Assembly: GCF_020382885.2 (NCBI RefSeq)
Contig: NC_058496.1
Coordinates: 18,270,501 to 18,334,500 of the forward strand
Origin: Scatophagus argus
Taxonomy: Eukaryota > Chordata > Actinopteri > Scatophagidae
Length of the DNA: 64,000 nt
Direction: 5' to 3'
Below, one piece after another: positions 41,326 through 55,168 of this stretch (its first letter is position 1; each line of letters begins with the position of its first letter). The notes under the pieces were generated by a model. The model had not been told where the DNA came from. It worked only from the letters and a program-made list of their open reading frames with translations, and searched no databases. The position numbers and the translations under genes were made by a program.

Positions 41326-44300
41326 ATGTCGTCAGGAGGAGTTGGTTCTGTCACCAGGTTTGACCGGGTGCGGGAGATCCCACACTATGACCAGGTCCCT
41401 GTGGACTCCCTTTATCGGGACTCGAATTTCCCTCCACCCCCGCCACCAATGAATGGGACATTGCTGGCCTCGAGCTTGGACCCCCTTCCCCCTCCCCCTC
41501 TACCAGAACAGCCAGCTGTTGGACCTGAATCTTTCTACCCCCCCAGCGATGATGAGCCAGTGGAGGGTGACTGCGATGCCATGGACATTAAGCCGGTACA
41601 TCGCTTCATCCCCGACTCTGTCAAAAACTTTTTCCGTGGCAACAGTGGTAACCGTGGCAGCAAGGGCTGGTCCATCCCCCATCCTCCACCTGCTCCTCAC
41701 TCTCCGGCCCCCTCATCCAAGAAGAGCGCCAAATGCCACTCCACGGCAGGAGTCCCCTGCTCACCTCCCCACTCCACCCCTTCATCTCCATCCCTTCCTG
41801 GCTCCTATCGGGATCCATACGGCGGCTCTGGGGGCAGCTACAACTCTGAGAAGGAGCGGGACGGCCTGCTGCTGGGTGCTGAAGCCCTCGACTCCGTGTC
41901 TGCAGTGCCCACCAATCTCTCAGCCCTGACCTACCAGGAAAGGGTGGAGGAGTACCACCAGCGCTACGCCTATATGAAGTCATGGGCTGGTTTGCTGAGG
42001 ATACTGGGTTGTGTGGAGCTGCTGCTGGGAGCTGCTGTGTTCGCCTGTGTCTGTGCTTATGTTCACAAGGACAATGAGTGGTTCAATATGTATGGATACT
42101 CTCAGCCACAGCTGTTTGGGGGGCTTGGGGGAGGTGCTGGTTATGGAGGTGGTTACTACACCGGCCCCAAGACACCTTTTGTCTTGGTGGTGGCTGGTCT
42201 TGCGTGGATAATGACTGTTATTCTGGTTGTTCTTGGGATGAGCTTATACTATAGAGCCATCCTTCTGGACTCTTCTTGGTGGCCGCTCACAGAGTGTTCC
42301 ATCAACCTGGTCTTGGCGGTGCTCTATTTGGCAGCAGGCATAGTGTATGTAAGGGACACCACTCGAGGAGGGCTGTGCAATATACCGGTATTCAATAACG
42401 GAATAAACGGAGCATTCTGTCGCACTGAAGCCGGCCAGACAGCAGCCATCGTCTTCCTCTTCATCACCATGGTGCTCTACTTCATCAGTGCAGGAGTATG
42501 TCTGAAGCTGTGGAGGCATGAAGCAGCCAGAAAGAGGAAGGAGGAGTTGGCACAGGAGGTCTGACACACACACACACTTGTGTGGGCTGTCACTGATATT
42601 ATGCATTCCATAGCCCCTAACCTTAACACAGCTGCGATGATTGCAGTGCTGACCGCCAGAGTTCATTAAAAGTGCTTTTTTTTGCCACTCACAGGCTGAG
42701 ATTATTACTCTTAAGTGTCTGTCAACATTACGAAGAAATCCCAAATGAGAAAGACCTTTTTGAGGATGGAAACATGAGTCAGAGTTGGAGAGAGTAGTTT
42801 ATCAGTTTTTGAGCCATGACAAATGCGAAAATGTTGCCTGCAAATTTTGAACCAAATAAAAAATAAATGTGTACACAACAATTTCCTGCAGGATCAATAA
42901 AGTTCTTATCTTAAATGCGTACAAGAATATTAGGCTGATGTTCCTTGTAGTATATAAGCTTAGCTGCAGACAGGTGCACTCATCGAGACACACACACACG
43001 ACCAAATGCAGTCCCTCCAGACTTCTCCTGGAACACACAGACATAAAAATGCTATAATAACAATATCACTTGTCTCAAAGAATGCTATAAGGTTTAATCA
43101 GATGTTGCATAATGTTTTTTGCATGTTTTGGACCATTTTTTTAAGAATGCATTTTTCAGATTTTGAATGTTCGTGTTTCTCTAACTAACTGTAGTTAGTG
43201 GTCTTTAACTTTCCAAAATGCTTGAAGAGTTCATTAAAATAGCCCATTGAATTGTTTTCAACTCTTTACATTGTGGATACCTAATTAATCACTGCCTGTC
43301 TCTGCTTCCCATCACAATAAAATCTAGATGAAAACTATTGGATCATCGGTCCCTCTGTCTATAGTAAGTATGAAGATATCTTTTTAATGTTCTAGCAGAC
43401 ACTGAATTGCACACAGTATACCTGAACTGAGCACATGACTGTGTGCTGTAGATGGGTCCAGGCTCCAGGGTGTCAGAACAGACTCCTCCTCCCACCATCC
43501 AGCCAGACATCATGGACACTCCAAACAACCCTACAGCTGCTTCCCTGATGAAGATGGAGCCAGAGATCCTCCGAGGACACATACCAGCTGGACACATCCC
43601 CAAACCTGTTGTTATAGCAGACTATGTGGCGTGAGTATTGTCTTCCTTGTCATATTCTCCAGAAATATTTTGTTTTCAGGGTGTCAAGCCTTTCAAATAT
43701 GTATGGCTCATGTGCATATTTGACATCCAAATGAATTCCCATCTGAAGGTTCTCTTAAGCTCTTCGTTAAAGACACAGCCACAGGTTTTGTTGTAGTTCT
43801 TCATTGCGTTCCATCACTTCAAAGTCAGCAAACTTTGCTATCATCTGCATCTGAAACAGCCATAGAAACACATCACAGTTATTGAATGTGATAAGAACTT
43901 TTCCGTCCGATGAAGATCTATGGTAATTACTGAAAGGTTTCCACTGACAGACAGCAAAAAATTTGAACTAAACCCCTAATGCTAATACTAAAACTAATCA
44001 AGCAGATGTCGTCCACAAACAACCCAAAGCCCCTGTTTGTTTCAGGCTACTATTCCTCTATTGCAGCCCTGAGGAAACGCAAGGCAATTTAGTACAAAAA
44101 GAAATTTTATATTAAAAAGATTTTGTACTAAATAGATTTGAACTGACCCATTGGATTTATCAGACTGCAGCCTCACTTCAGAGAAAGTTCGTCGAGCATT
44201 TTATACAGAACTGTATACAGGACTTTATACAGAACTGTAGACTTTGTCTCCCATCACTTGTACTGGCACATCATGAAGGAATCTTTTAAGGTCCTGTATG

Positions 44301-46570
44301 AACAAGAAGAATGTTTACAGAAAGTAAAAAGTTCTCATGTTCTTATAGGCACCCGATTATTATTATTATACTTGTGAACCTGTCCGATAATCCTTATTCA
44401 GGAAACAGCAAATTTTGTGGTAATCTGGCCAATAGCTGTTGTTCTGATTGTGATAAATCTTTCTTTTATATTTATATCTGAGTTCAGTTTTTAGGTAGTG
44501 CACACAGTGACAATAAAGTGATCTTGGTGTGACTCTTGACCTGGACACACACACTTCGGATCTGCTGCTATGACACTGAGACACATTTAGCTGTAGGCAA
44601 AGTGTAGCCAGCAGCCCTAGAAAATGTGTTGTCTCTTGTCCTGTTTCCACAGGAAGTACCCTGACATCCACTCAGAGGAGGAGAGGGACCAGTACAAGGC
44701 TGTGTTCAATGACCAGTACGCTGAGTACAAGGAGCTACATGCTGAGGTTCAGGTCATGGCCAAGAAGTTTGAAGAGATGGACGAGATGATGCAGAACCTT
44801 CCCTCCCGGCCTTCCAGCCAAATGGTACCTCATTCCACAGACACACACATACACACTCACGCAGGAGCACAGATGGGTCTACACTCTATTACTATGTCCA
44901 GTAACATGGGAATTATGTTTCAGGAGAAGGAGCGGATCAATGGCATTTTAATGGAATATCAGAGGAAGAAAGCTGTAAGTATACATCATAAAATGTGATT
45001 TATGATTCGTTCATTGTCACTCACAGAGTGGCTGTCAGAGTTCATGCTCGGGTTAATGTGTTAGAAAGACATTTCTGCTTCTATGAACCCTTGAGGCCCC
45101 TGTGCCATAAAAACATTGCTTAACAAAAAAGCGTAACAAAAGAGCTTGCTTCAACTTACATTAAAGGGGAACTCTAGTAATTCTGTATTTGTATAAGTGG
45201 ACATGGGGGACTTGTGTGAAACTGGCATGGATGAACAAAGGATCTAAATCAGAGCAGCAGAGGCCAAGATTTTCTGACTTTTAGTCCCTAACTCAGTAGC
45301 ATAATCAAGCCTTTAATGACTATATTAAGGAAAAGCCACAAAAAGCCATCTGTAGATGGTGGAAACACAACATTTTCTGTGTAAACATCAAAATTAAAAT
45401 TTTTGATTTCAGCTATTAATCATGTCTTAATTGGTACACAAAGTTGATTTTCTTTTAAAAATGCAAAAAAGTCTTTTTTCCCATAGCCACCAAAAATAAA
45501 ATTCCTGATTTTCTGTGTTGGATTGCTTTTTATTTACGCTGCTAACCTTGGTATTTATATTCCTCATATCATATGAGTTTAGCAGCTCATTCCGTATACA
45601 AGATAACATTTTACTCAAGTACCTAAATTATTTAAATAATTAAGAATTACATGCAGCCTCTAAACAACTAATAAGTAAGTTTAGATGATATATTAATCAC
45701 TTTGTCATCCTAACAAAAGTTGTTGGAGTGAAAGTAGAAGCTTTTCAACTCATTCTGTCGCTCATGAATCAAGCAAAATCATGCCACATTACTTCAGTGT
45801 TTGAGCTTAAGACAGGAATGCTCGATGCTATTATGAGCCACTCTTGGAGAATATAACTATGCTGTCATCTACCTGCTGAAACTATTACGTGACATTTGAT
45901 TATTTAGTCCTCTTGTGTGTTGTGAGAAGATGAGGTAGGATGTAGCACAGCTGAGATAATGTGATCATCTACAGGTTGGATGATCTAATGTCCCTTAGTG
46001 CAGATCATAAAATTTAAAATCATAAAATTCCATTTTTTAGCCTCACTGCTTGTATTCATATTCATGACAGTAAATAACTTAGGAGCAACAGTAAGTACAA
46101 TAAGACTGAGAAAGTTATTCGATCTTGTTTCAGGTAGCTCAGATGTTTTTGAAGCTGTCCTCGGTTCCCCTCAATTTTATGTGATCAGTTGACTGCCCCT
46201 TTAATAAGGACAGATACATTTTCATTCTCCCCATTTTCCCCCATTTGTTACGGTTTGTCTGGTTACCCACAAACTGATTAATGCCTTTGGATGTGATTTG
46301 ATTGATTTGTTTTTTGCGTTGTTTGTGGTGTGGGGTTTTTTCTTTTGGAAATGGGGGATTCTGTATTTTCGATCACTTTTTGATGTCTATCTGAAACAAA
46401 AATGTATTGTTTTCTGCATGTTACTGTAACTGTACTGTGTAATTTATTTCTGTTTTTCTTGTTTTTAGGACCCAACGTATTTGGAAAAAAGGGAGAGGTG
46501 TGAGTACCTGAAGAACAAGCTCTCTCATATCAAACAGAAGATTCAGGAGTATAACAAGGCCATAGAATGA
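41326..46570 (+). CDS. marveld2: tricellulin (MARVEL domain-containing protein 2)
   Basis: Six coding exons: 41326-42558, 43452-43630, 44653-44824, 44924-44974 and 46469-46570 (the leader exon is non-coding), giving 578 residues against 558 in human. Residues 1-215 are a proline-rich cytosolic tail. Four membrane segments lie near 222-245, 285-307, 322-344 and 372-396; the first extracellular loop is Gly/Tyr-rich ([14 protein letters not shown]). The C terminus contains the tricellulin-specific [20 protein letters not shown] and a coiled-coil ELL domain ending [20 protein letters not shown]. Tricellulin seals three-cell tight-junction corners. The first donor, GAG|GTCTGA, is non-consensus; read-through would stop two codons later. 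Occludin, its paralogue, is 5 kb downstream. The window shows five coding exons; I count six with the leader. Confidence 0.95.
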
Positions 46571-46680
46571 AACGACTGCAGCTACACCCTTCGGTTTAAC
46601 GTTGCCATTAGCGCACCTGGAATTCAGAGGCTGTCTGCAATTATATAAGAAAGTGTGATATCTTGTACAGAGATTAGTGC

Positions 46681-46686
46681 AATAAA
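46681..46686 (+). promoter_or_regulatory. marveld2: poly(A) signal of marveld2
   Basis: AATAAA runs into an A-rich stretch 110 bp after the marveld2 stop codon and predicts a very short 3' UTR. A further AATAAA at about 47877 could end a longer form. Confidence 0.55.
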
Positions 46687-46699
46687 AAAAAAACAACAA

Positions 46700-48109
46700 A
46701 AAAACATGACTGCTCAATGTAGATATGGCCTTATTACATTCAAGCAGGTGAATATGCCATCACTGCTGTCAGTAATGTCAGCATGGCGGATATGAAAATC
46801 ATTGTCACAGATAGAAACATCATCAGTAGGTAGAAATGTCATCCTACAGAGTAGTGAACCACAAAAATGGCATCTGAAAACGAGGACAGAATGCAGACAG
46901 CAGGTGCAACCTAAATGAAAGGCATGATAAGGTGTTCACTACTCACTGCAGGTTGTGATGCAGATCACATTTTAAAGAAACGTGTTGGGAAATGTGCTTT
47001 TTTTTGTTTTGTTTTTTTTTTTAAATTTGCTGATAAGGGATGATAATCAGTTTCATCAGTGTGTGTGTCTCTGGCCAATATGTGTTTATCCTATCTTAGC
47101 AATGCAGAGTTGAAGCAGATACAAACCCCTTGACCACTTTTTAGCTGCCTCATTTTATACTTGTGTTTGCTATATATAATTTTACCAGAACTGAAATGAT
47201 TTTTTTTTTCATTTGAGAGTGTGTATGATGACAATCAAACACACTTATTTCCACTGTAAATAAGTAAATCAAATTGTATTTATACAGTGCCTTTCAAATC
47301 AGAGTAACAAAGTGCTACAGCTCATTACAGAAAAACAGGCAACATACATGTATGGCAGTATGCAGAAAAATCAATTACTGCCCCGTCCTGAGAAAGCAAG
47401 TCAGTAAAAATGACAGTTTACAGAAAGCAGATGTAACAAAGGGTGTAGGGTACAAATAAGGCACCTTGAGTGGTCAAGAGGTTAAATAAGGATGCAAAAA
47501 GGGTTAAGACTATGTCGGGTCTTCCCCCATTTCTAGTGTAGCGGACATAGGTGTCAGTAGAGGTTTGTTAAAGGTTAACTTAACTTAACATATTGTTGGT
47601 TGGATAGAATATACTACTGTGTCCTGTATGCTATACTGTGGAGGTTTAGCTGCTTGCCATTGTGCTCACTGTGTTCTGTTGTCACTGGGTTGTCTTCTGT
47701 CCTGTGTCCCTGCTGCACAGCACATGTATGAACTGTCTCTCACACTGACATCACAGTGTTGAATAGAATAGATTTTTAGATGAGGTTTTTTTTTCAAGCC
47801 ATTCCTTTTATATGCTGATATTTGTACAGTGATTTGTGTATGTATATTGTTTTGTATCATCTTGTATCATCTGATCTGTTCTGCTGCTTTATGCCAATAA
47901 AACACTTTTTTTTAAAGATTTTTTGCCTTTTGGGACTATAGCCATGAAGGTATCGCACTGCATGACTTCTGTTACATTAGTCATTCAATGTGATGACTAC
48001 AGTGAAAATCAGAGCAAAGTTCATATTCATTCATAATTTTGTTTATGTTTTGTAAATTTATGCTTATTTATCATTGTCTGTCAATGATGTAAGCAGAAAC
48101 ATTAATTTG
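46700..48109. other. intergenic between marveld2 and ocln, nothing recognised
   Basis: AT-rich with T runs near 47002-47020. A fragment TCAAATTGTATTTATACAGT at 47269-47288 resembles the start of a common teleost repeat. No exon or RNA gene was seen. Confidence 0.5.
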
Positions 48110-48562
48110 TCATAACAAACTAAATATACGAGATACAAGTGTTGAGGGTGGGGGGGGGTAGAGTTGTCTGCCAGTAAGGAAGCTGTGGATCCACCTGCAC
48201 AGGGAGGAGTTCAGTCCAAGATCACACAGCTTAGTTACCAGCCTGGAGGGGACTATGGTATTGAATGCTGAGCTGTAGTCCACAAACAGCACTCTCACAT
48301 AGTTCTCCATCCTAGTGTCTACGTGGGAAAGTGTCTTGTGCAGCAGGAAGGTTATGGCGTCATCTGTGGATCTGTCTGGGCGGTATGCAAACAGAAGGGG
48401 ATCCAGGGTGGGGGGCAGAGAGGAGGTGATGAATGTTTTGACCAGCTTCTCAAAACATTTCATCACCACAGATGTGAGGGCTATGGGGCGATAGTCACTG
48501 GGGTTACTAGGCTGGGCTGTCTTTGGGACGGGGACTACAACAGACTTAAATATGTACTTCAC
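48110..48562 (-). mobile_element. LINE reverse-transcriptase fragment (minus strand)
   Basis: Minus-strand translation gives VVVPVPKTAQPSNPSDYRPI, ALTSVVMKCFEKLV, FAYRPDRSTDDAITFLLHKT and YVRVLFVDYSSAFNTIVPSR, the fingers and motif A (FVDYSSAFN) of an L2/CR1-clade non-LTR polymerase. It is truncated at both ends and lacks motif C (the catalytic second aspartates), so it is dead. It lies between marveld2 and ocln. Confidence 0.88.
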
Positions 48563-49555
48563 TTTATTTATTTCTCTTTTGGATTTTACTGATCTGCAGT
48601 AAGAAAATAATAATGTAGTCTGATTAAGTTTGTATTATTATAGACCATTATAATTTCTTGATGAAAATATTACAGCATGTCTTTTTGGGGGGGGGCTGGG
48701 GTAATGTGTTGTGCCTTCTTTTATTCTAAAATTGTGGTCCAAATTCAATTTCTCTGTCACAATATTGAGGTACAATTGTTTAAAAATAATAAGCATAATA
48801 ATTGGAAGCATGCAAAACGAGCAGAATTTACATATGCACTGGATATTCAATTAGACTGTTATTTACACCAGTATAGTGTGGATAAATGAAACCCTCAGTA
48901 AATGAGGAGGGGAGGCTACCCTCTCCGTGATCCCTTGACAAATACTCAACACATCTGAGGGTAAAAACAGTCAACTTCGGCCATACTGGATATCATTTCA
49001 CTCTGGTGTGACCTGGAAAAAGTTGACTGCCGGCAAAGCTTCCATGTCCATGTCAATGAACAGCTCGTAAGATGGCTGCTCTGCCTGTGTACGGCCGGGA
49101 GGACTGGTTTCTCTGAGCCGAGGTGTCAGGTTTTACAACACTGGAGGCGTTCTCTTGTCTGTTTTCCTCAGCAGGAAAACTGGATCAGTATGACAGCCTT
49201 CCATGCGTCAGGTTACAATAGATACGCACGAAAGCTTTGAATTTTTAAATAGTGCATGTAAAGTATAATCAGCAATTAAGACTTCTTAAAATTTTTCACA
49301 CTCACTTTTTTATTCTGTAAAAAAATTTACGTTTAATTTCCATTTTAACTGATTTTAAAAGAAAACTTGACATAAAGTTGATGATCCTAGTCAATATTAA
49401 ATGTCTTATTGAGAAAATTATAATGGAAACTTAAAAATATTGACATATAGCCTATTATAAGATCTGTTTCACTCATTATGATGAATGATAACACTGAAAT
49501 TCATTCCAGTTTAGAGCCACAATGACAAAGTGCTAACTTTCGATGGACTTGGGTT
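48563..49555. other. intergenic upstream of ocln, nothing recognised
   Basis: AT-rich with a G run at 48687-48695. No recognisable exon. Confidence 0.45.
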
Positions 49556-49875
49556 GTGGAGTCCAGGGAGACTAAAGTGTCCGACTGCCTTGTCCTGGAA
49601 GCTGCGGGGGGTGGGGAGTGGGGTGGAGGACAGGTTGGTCCTGTATGACCTGGGGAGGAACCCACGTGATGGGCGCACACCTGTGGGCGAGTCTCTTTGC
49701 GGTCCCTGAGCGCGTGAAGAGCGCTCAGGATGCGGCTGCGCGCTTAGAGCAGGTGTTGTTTGTGTTCATCACCTTTAGCTTCTCTCCTGTCTTCATCGGG
49801 ATCGGTCGATTTATCACATTAGGTGGGTCAATTTCGACATTCAAACCGAATTTGGAGGGCGGAATCTAACAAGAG
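49556..49875 (+). other. ocln: probable ocln promoter and 5' UTR exon
   Basis: A GC- and CG-rich island in AT-rich surroundings ends in the strong donor AACAAGAG|GTAAGT at 49875. The next acceptor on this strand that leads to a recognised exon is TATTTTAG at 51858, just before the ocln ATG. An 83-codon ORF crosses the block but resembles no protein and is better seen as leader sequence. The transcription start is not visible. Confidence 0.5.
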
Positions 49876-51885
49876 GTAAGTTGGCTATACACTGTGCAGA
49901 GAATATAGAGTCATTTTAATTTACAGTGGAGTCTTTTAAAATGTTTGAACAAATCGCGCGTTTAACTTATTTTATTTGTTGCTGCGCTCGTTAAGCGCTT
50001 AGCTATATTTTGTTTTTGTCTTTGCTCTATTAACTCTGTTTTTCATCACCTTTTCCCCCCGTGGTGTTAAATTCCCGCTGTGAATGTAAATGATTTAGAA
50101 TGTAAATAGCAGGTATCATATCGATTTGTGAGCTGATATAACGTTAAGGCCTACGGGAGGAGAAAATTTAGGCCGATTACAGCATGGACTCTGGATTGTG
50201 TACAGACTGTAGTTTCACTCTGAGATAACCCAACTCAGTTTGACTTATCAACTTTTAAGTTTTGAAAATAGACAGTTTCACTTTGTGTGCCAGTGTATCT
50301 CCACCCACTTACTGCTGCTTTTGTTTCACCATAAACAAACTTTAAGTCCAAGCTGTAGACTTGCCTCCCTCTTGCTTTGGTTTGAGTCGTTGAACAGCAG
50401 CAGGTCAATATTTAAACTTTTTTTTTTTTTTTTTAATGAAGTGAGCTATCCTTCATGCTCTAAATGAAATGTACAAGGGATACCTTACTTTCCAAACATG
50501 TAGACTGGTGACTTATTAAAGGAACAACCTAAATAAATGACTGGAGAAACATAAAATGAGTGCAGATGCTTTCACACAGGTTTAACACTTAACATCCTCT
50601 CATGCTCTGTGGCATCATGTATAACGATGGTGAGCAGGTCCATTCTGATGTCGTACCAAGATGGTGAGAGAAGCCATCTTAGAGACTCTGAAAGAGGATG
50701 GCAGCAGCTTCAGACACAAAGACTGCTCAGCTGCATCATGTTTCAGTATGAACAGAGACTAAAGTGACCCCATCTGTGTTTAGATCTGTGGGACAGACAT
50801 CAGTAAGAAGGGTTGGAAGCTGCACTCACATTAGTGGATATGTGAGGAGAAGGACTGACTGACAGTGTCAATACAGGACATGATCAGACCGCGTCAGCAA
50901 CAGCAGATAATTCTGCAGAGCGATATGATGGGTGGACTGAGGTGCATGAAGCCCTCGTTACAAAGAAGCAAGCACATTTTAGAGTTCAGTGGTGCAGAAA
51001 GGCACTGGTCTACAGAGATGTGGGGAAAAAGTGATGTGGTCATGTTCTGGACATGTTCTGCATATGTGTCGTCCACCAAGAGAGAGACACGGGCCTGAGT
51101 GCTTGACCCCTGCAGTGTCTGTGGGCTGTGGGGACATTTCGATGGCATGATTTGGGTCCACTTGTCCCTCTTAGAGAAAAGTCTCACTGTGGGTCAATGC
51201 TAAAGTGTTCTGAGTGATCCCACTTTTTCCTTTGATGAAACATTTCTCGGCTGATGGTGGTGCTCTCTTCCAGGATCCATAGGGCCCAAGGGCTCACTGA
51301 ATGGTTTGATGCATTGATGTGAATCATATGATATGGCCTCATCTCAACGCCGAGTGGAAGACGTGTTCGATAGCACTCTGCACCGCCATCATCAAAACAC
51401 TAAATGAGGGAATATCTTTGTGCGAACGGTGTTCTTCCCCTCCAGTAGGGTTCAGACACTAGATTCAATGCCAAGACAAAGTGAAGACACTTTATTTTTT
51501 TCCTTAATTTGTCACCTGTCTGTGATTGTAGCACTTGAACATCAGCAAACCATTACTAGATTAACACAAGCATAGTGTTTTTTTTTATTTTTAATGTTTT
51601 CTTCAGCCACTGATTTCCATTCATATCAGTAAGACTTGATATGGAATGTGCATACTTACAGAAAAATACATGAATTGCACATAGTTTCTACTGAAAGGTG
51701 TGGTCAGATTCATAGTCTTGCTAAATTTTTCCTTCAAATATTCACATTTTTGCCAGGATTAGACAATAATATGATGTTGGTCAAACATTAAGAGTGGTTG
51801 TTAGGACTTTTTTATGTTTTTGCAAAATTATTTATTTATTTCTTTCTTTTTATTTTAGCAGGTTGAATTCCAGTTGCATTTCAGT

Positions 51886-54800
51886 ATGCCGAACAACAAA
51901 CACAACCCCTCGCCTCACCACTCCAGTGGCAGCAAACAGTAAGTCGGCCTACATTTATCTATAAGATAGATAGAGATCCTCATGTCTCAGACACGCACAC
52001 ACGCACGAGCATACACACACAGAAGATATATTTCACATGTAGTCCTAACATATGCAGATATACTTTTTCTACATGCTTTTTTCAGTGATTCATTGATTGA
52101 CCTGATTGAATCTATGCTGTACCTTGGTGGAGTACTTCTCCTTTTTAATGCACGTACCTCTATAGCTGCTGAAGGTTCCAACATAAGCAGCATAATTGTT
52201 TAAAGGAACATATTGAAATTATGGGAAATATGCTTGTTTTCTGACTGAGCCAAACAAAAAGCCACATTATCACGTCTCTGTGGGTCCTGTACAGGGAGGG
52301 ATAAGATACATGGAGCTGCAATGATTAATCCATTAGTTGATCAATGAAATTTTTCAATTTCCAGTCTACGCTAGGCAAAACATGCCCTGGACCTCTTTGT
52401 ACAATGGGAAGAGGGAAGATCTTAACATTATCTCCATGTGTCTGTGTGTGTATGTTGGTAACTGTTCATCCTTCACCTCAGTAACAATTCAAACATCCGA
52501 CATGTCTTTCTGAATGTTCGTGTCAATTACTGAGCACATCCTGTAACTCTTTTATGGTTAAAATGCCATCCTGAGCGATGAGTTAAATCACAGGAGCACA
52601 GTGAATATTTTATTCCCCACCTCCCCCTTTAATGTTAATTCCATTTCAATGGGGCTCAAAACAACAACAGGATTTTACTAGATGTTGAACTATTCCTTTA
52701 ATAAGCAATCAAAAGTAGATTACCCCAAAATGAAAGGTTTTCTTTGTAAGTAAAACATGTAAGTTATCTCGACTTCATATTAGCTTTGTCCACTATCAGT
52801 TGCATAGCTGGATTCTTTCTATATCAGTATTTAGTGTGAGTATTGTTTACTGTGCCATATGTGGAGTGCAGCTCCAGCTAGGAGGTTACAGATCACAGAT
52901 TCACTGTGTGTCCTGTTACAGTACACGCTGACCTTCTCTGTCCTCTTCTGTTGCAGCCATAGCAGCAGACACAGGCACAGCGAGCTCATGTCCAACCCAA
53001 CCTTTTCCTACTACCCAGGAGATAAGATGCTTCATTTCTATCGCTGGACTTCGCCACCTGGCGTGATGAAGATATTGTGTATCATCATCATTATCATGTG
53101 TGTGGCTGTGTTTGCCTGTGTGGCCTCCACGCTGGCCTGGGACTACGACATGAGCCTCATGGGTTTGGGTGGTGGAGCTGGCTTGTTGCCAGGTTATGGT
53201 GGTTCGTATGGTGGTTCATATGGTGGTTCGTATGGTGGTTCATATGGCGGCAGTTATGGTGGTGGCTCATATGGAGGCAGTGGTGGCGGCGGCGGCTACT
53301 ATGGCTATGGAAGTACACAAATGGATCCCAAAGCTGGCAAAGGCTTCATCATCGCCATGGCTGCCATCACCTTCATAGCTGTGCTCATCATATTTGTGTT
53401 GGCTGTTTCGAGGCAAAATGCTGCCCGCTCATCGAAATTCTACCTAGCAACCATCATCATCTGTGCCATCTTGGCGTTTCTTATGGTCATTGCCACTATT
53501 GTGTACCTGGTAGCAGTGAATCCAACAGCCCAGTCCACAGGGTCTATGTATTACAGCCAAATCCGCCAGCTGTGTGCCCAGTATCAGAACCAGGACCAGG
53601 CCCAGGGCATCTTCCTCAACCAGTACCTCTACCATTACTGTGTGGTGGAGCCTCAAGAGGTGTGATATGCTTTTCCATTCCAAATCAACTTTTTAAACGA
53701 TGATACAAATTTCTGAAACATTACTGAGATCACTGGAAATCACGCTGGACGCAGGTCACGTTATCTCAACCTGCTGAGCGATTTTCTTTTTCTAGTTTTA
53801 AGAGAAATAAGTGAAGTTTTCTTTTACTGTATGTTGTTTCACAGCATCCAGACAGTCACTGTAATAAAAATAATTGTAATTATTAATTAATTTCAGTATG
53901 ATCCATATAAAATCAAACTGAGACGTGTAACTTCATGACAATGGTGACATCCATAAGCATGGAGACAGCAGCCAAAAGCTAATGTAATTGCTTTTAATGA
54001 GTGACTGAGTGTTGTTTGGATTGGTGGCAGAAGTGTCTTAATTGTGTCTCTGTGTGTGTGCAAATACAAATTTGGATTATAGACAAGGATTATTATTATT
54101 ATTATTATTATGTCTTAATGATTATTTTTTTATATGCATACAAACAGAGATTTCTTCTTTTATATTTGTTGTTAGTGGATGCTGGTGGTTATAATTTCAT
54201 CCCACTGACATTGTTGAGTCCTGTTGTTCCTGCAGGCCATTGCAATCGTCCTGGGCTTCCTGGTGTTTGTTGCCCTCATCATCCTGTTGGTGTTTGCAGT
54301 CAAGACTCGCTCCATGATCAGGCGCTGGGGCCCAGAACGCATTCTTTGGGAGGAAGTGAAAGTTGTTGATAATGGTCTACATAACAGCATCGGGGAGTGG
54401 GTGAGTGCGCATGTGTGTTTATATGAGCTGAGTGGGATGTTAGCCTGGATCAATTAAATATACCTCCATTCAACAAATTAAGATTTATCTAAATACATTA
54501 GGTCAGTTCAACAAATCTGCACTCTGTATCAGTCATTGCTTGCTGTGCAGTTAAACACAAACACAAACCAGTTAAACCCATTACTGTTGCTTTTCTCTTG
54601 TTGTGTGTTCGAATTTGAGTACAACCGAGACTTTGATCAGACTTCTACTTTGATATTTGTGTAGTTCTTCCAATAATGATTATTTTCATTACTGATTAAT
54701 CTGCCAGGTATGTTCACGATTAATTGTTTCGTCTATAAAATATCAAAAAATTGTGAAAAAGTTCTCACCAAAATGTTCCCGTACCCAAAGTGACATCGTC

Positions 54801-55125
54801 AGATTCCTTCTTTTGTTGAACCAACAGTCAAAAACTATACATGTACTATCATAAATGACAAAAAGCAGTTAATCTTTACAGTTAGGAAGCTGCAACCAAC
54901 AAATGTTTTGCTTTAAATTTTGCTTTAAGAGTGACTGAAAAAATAAATCAGTTGGCAATCAAACTTTTCATGTATAGAGTTTTCTTGAGCATATCCTAAG
55001 GCCATATACAACGGCTGTTTTTTGTTTTGTTTTTTCTCAGAAAATGGTTACGTAGGAAAGTGTTTCACTTCAGTGAAAAGAGCACAGAGTGTATCCTGCT
55101 CTGATGTGGCACATTCCTAAAAATG

Positions 55126-55168
<43 letters not shown>

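Noticed and set aside
49618-49869. 83-codon ORF before ocln
   Set aside because: Lies in the GC-rich leader ending in a strong donor; no protein similarity recognised, best read as 5' UTR.
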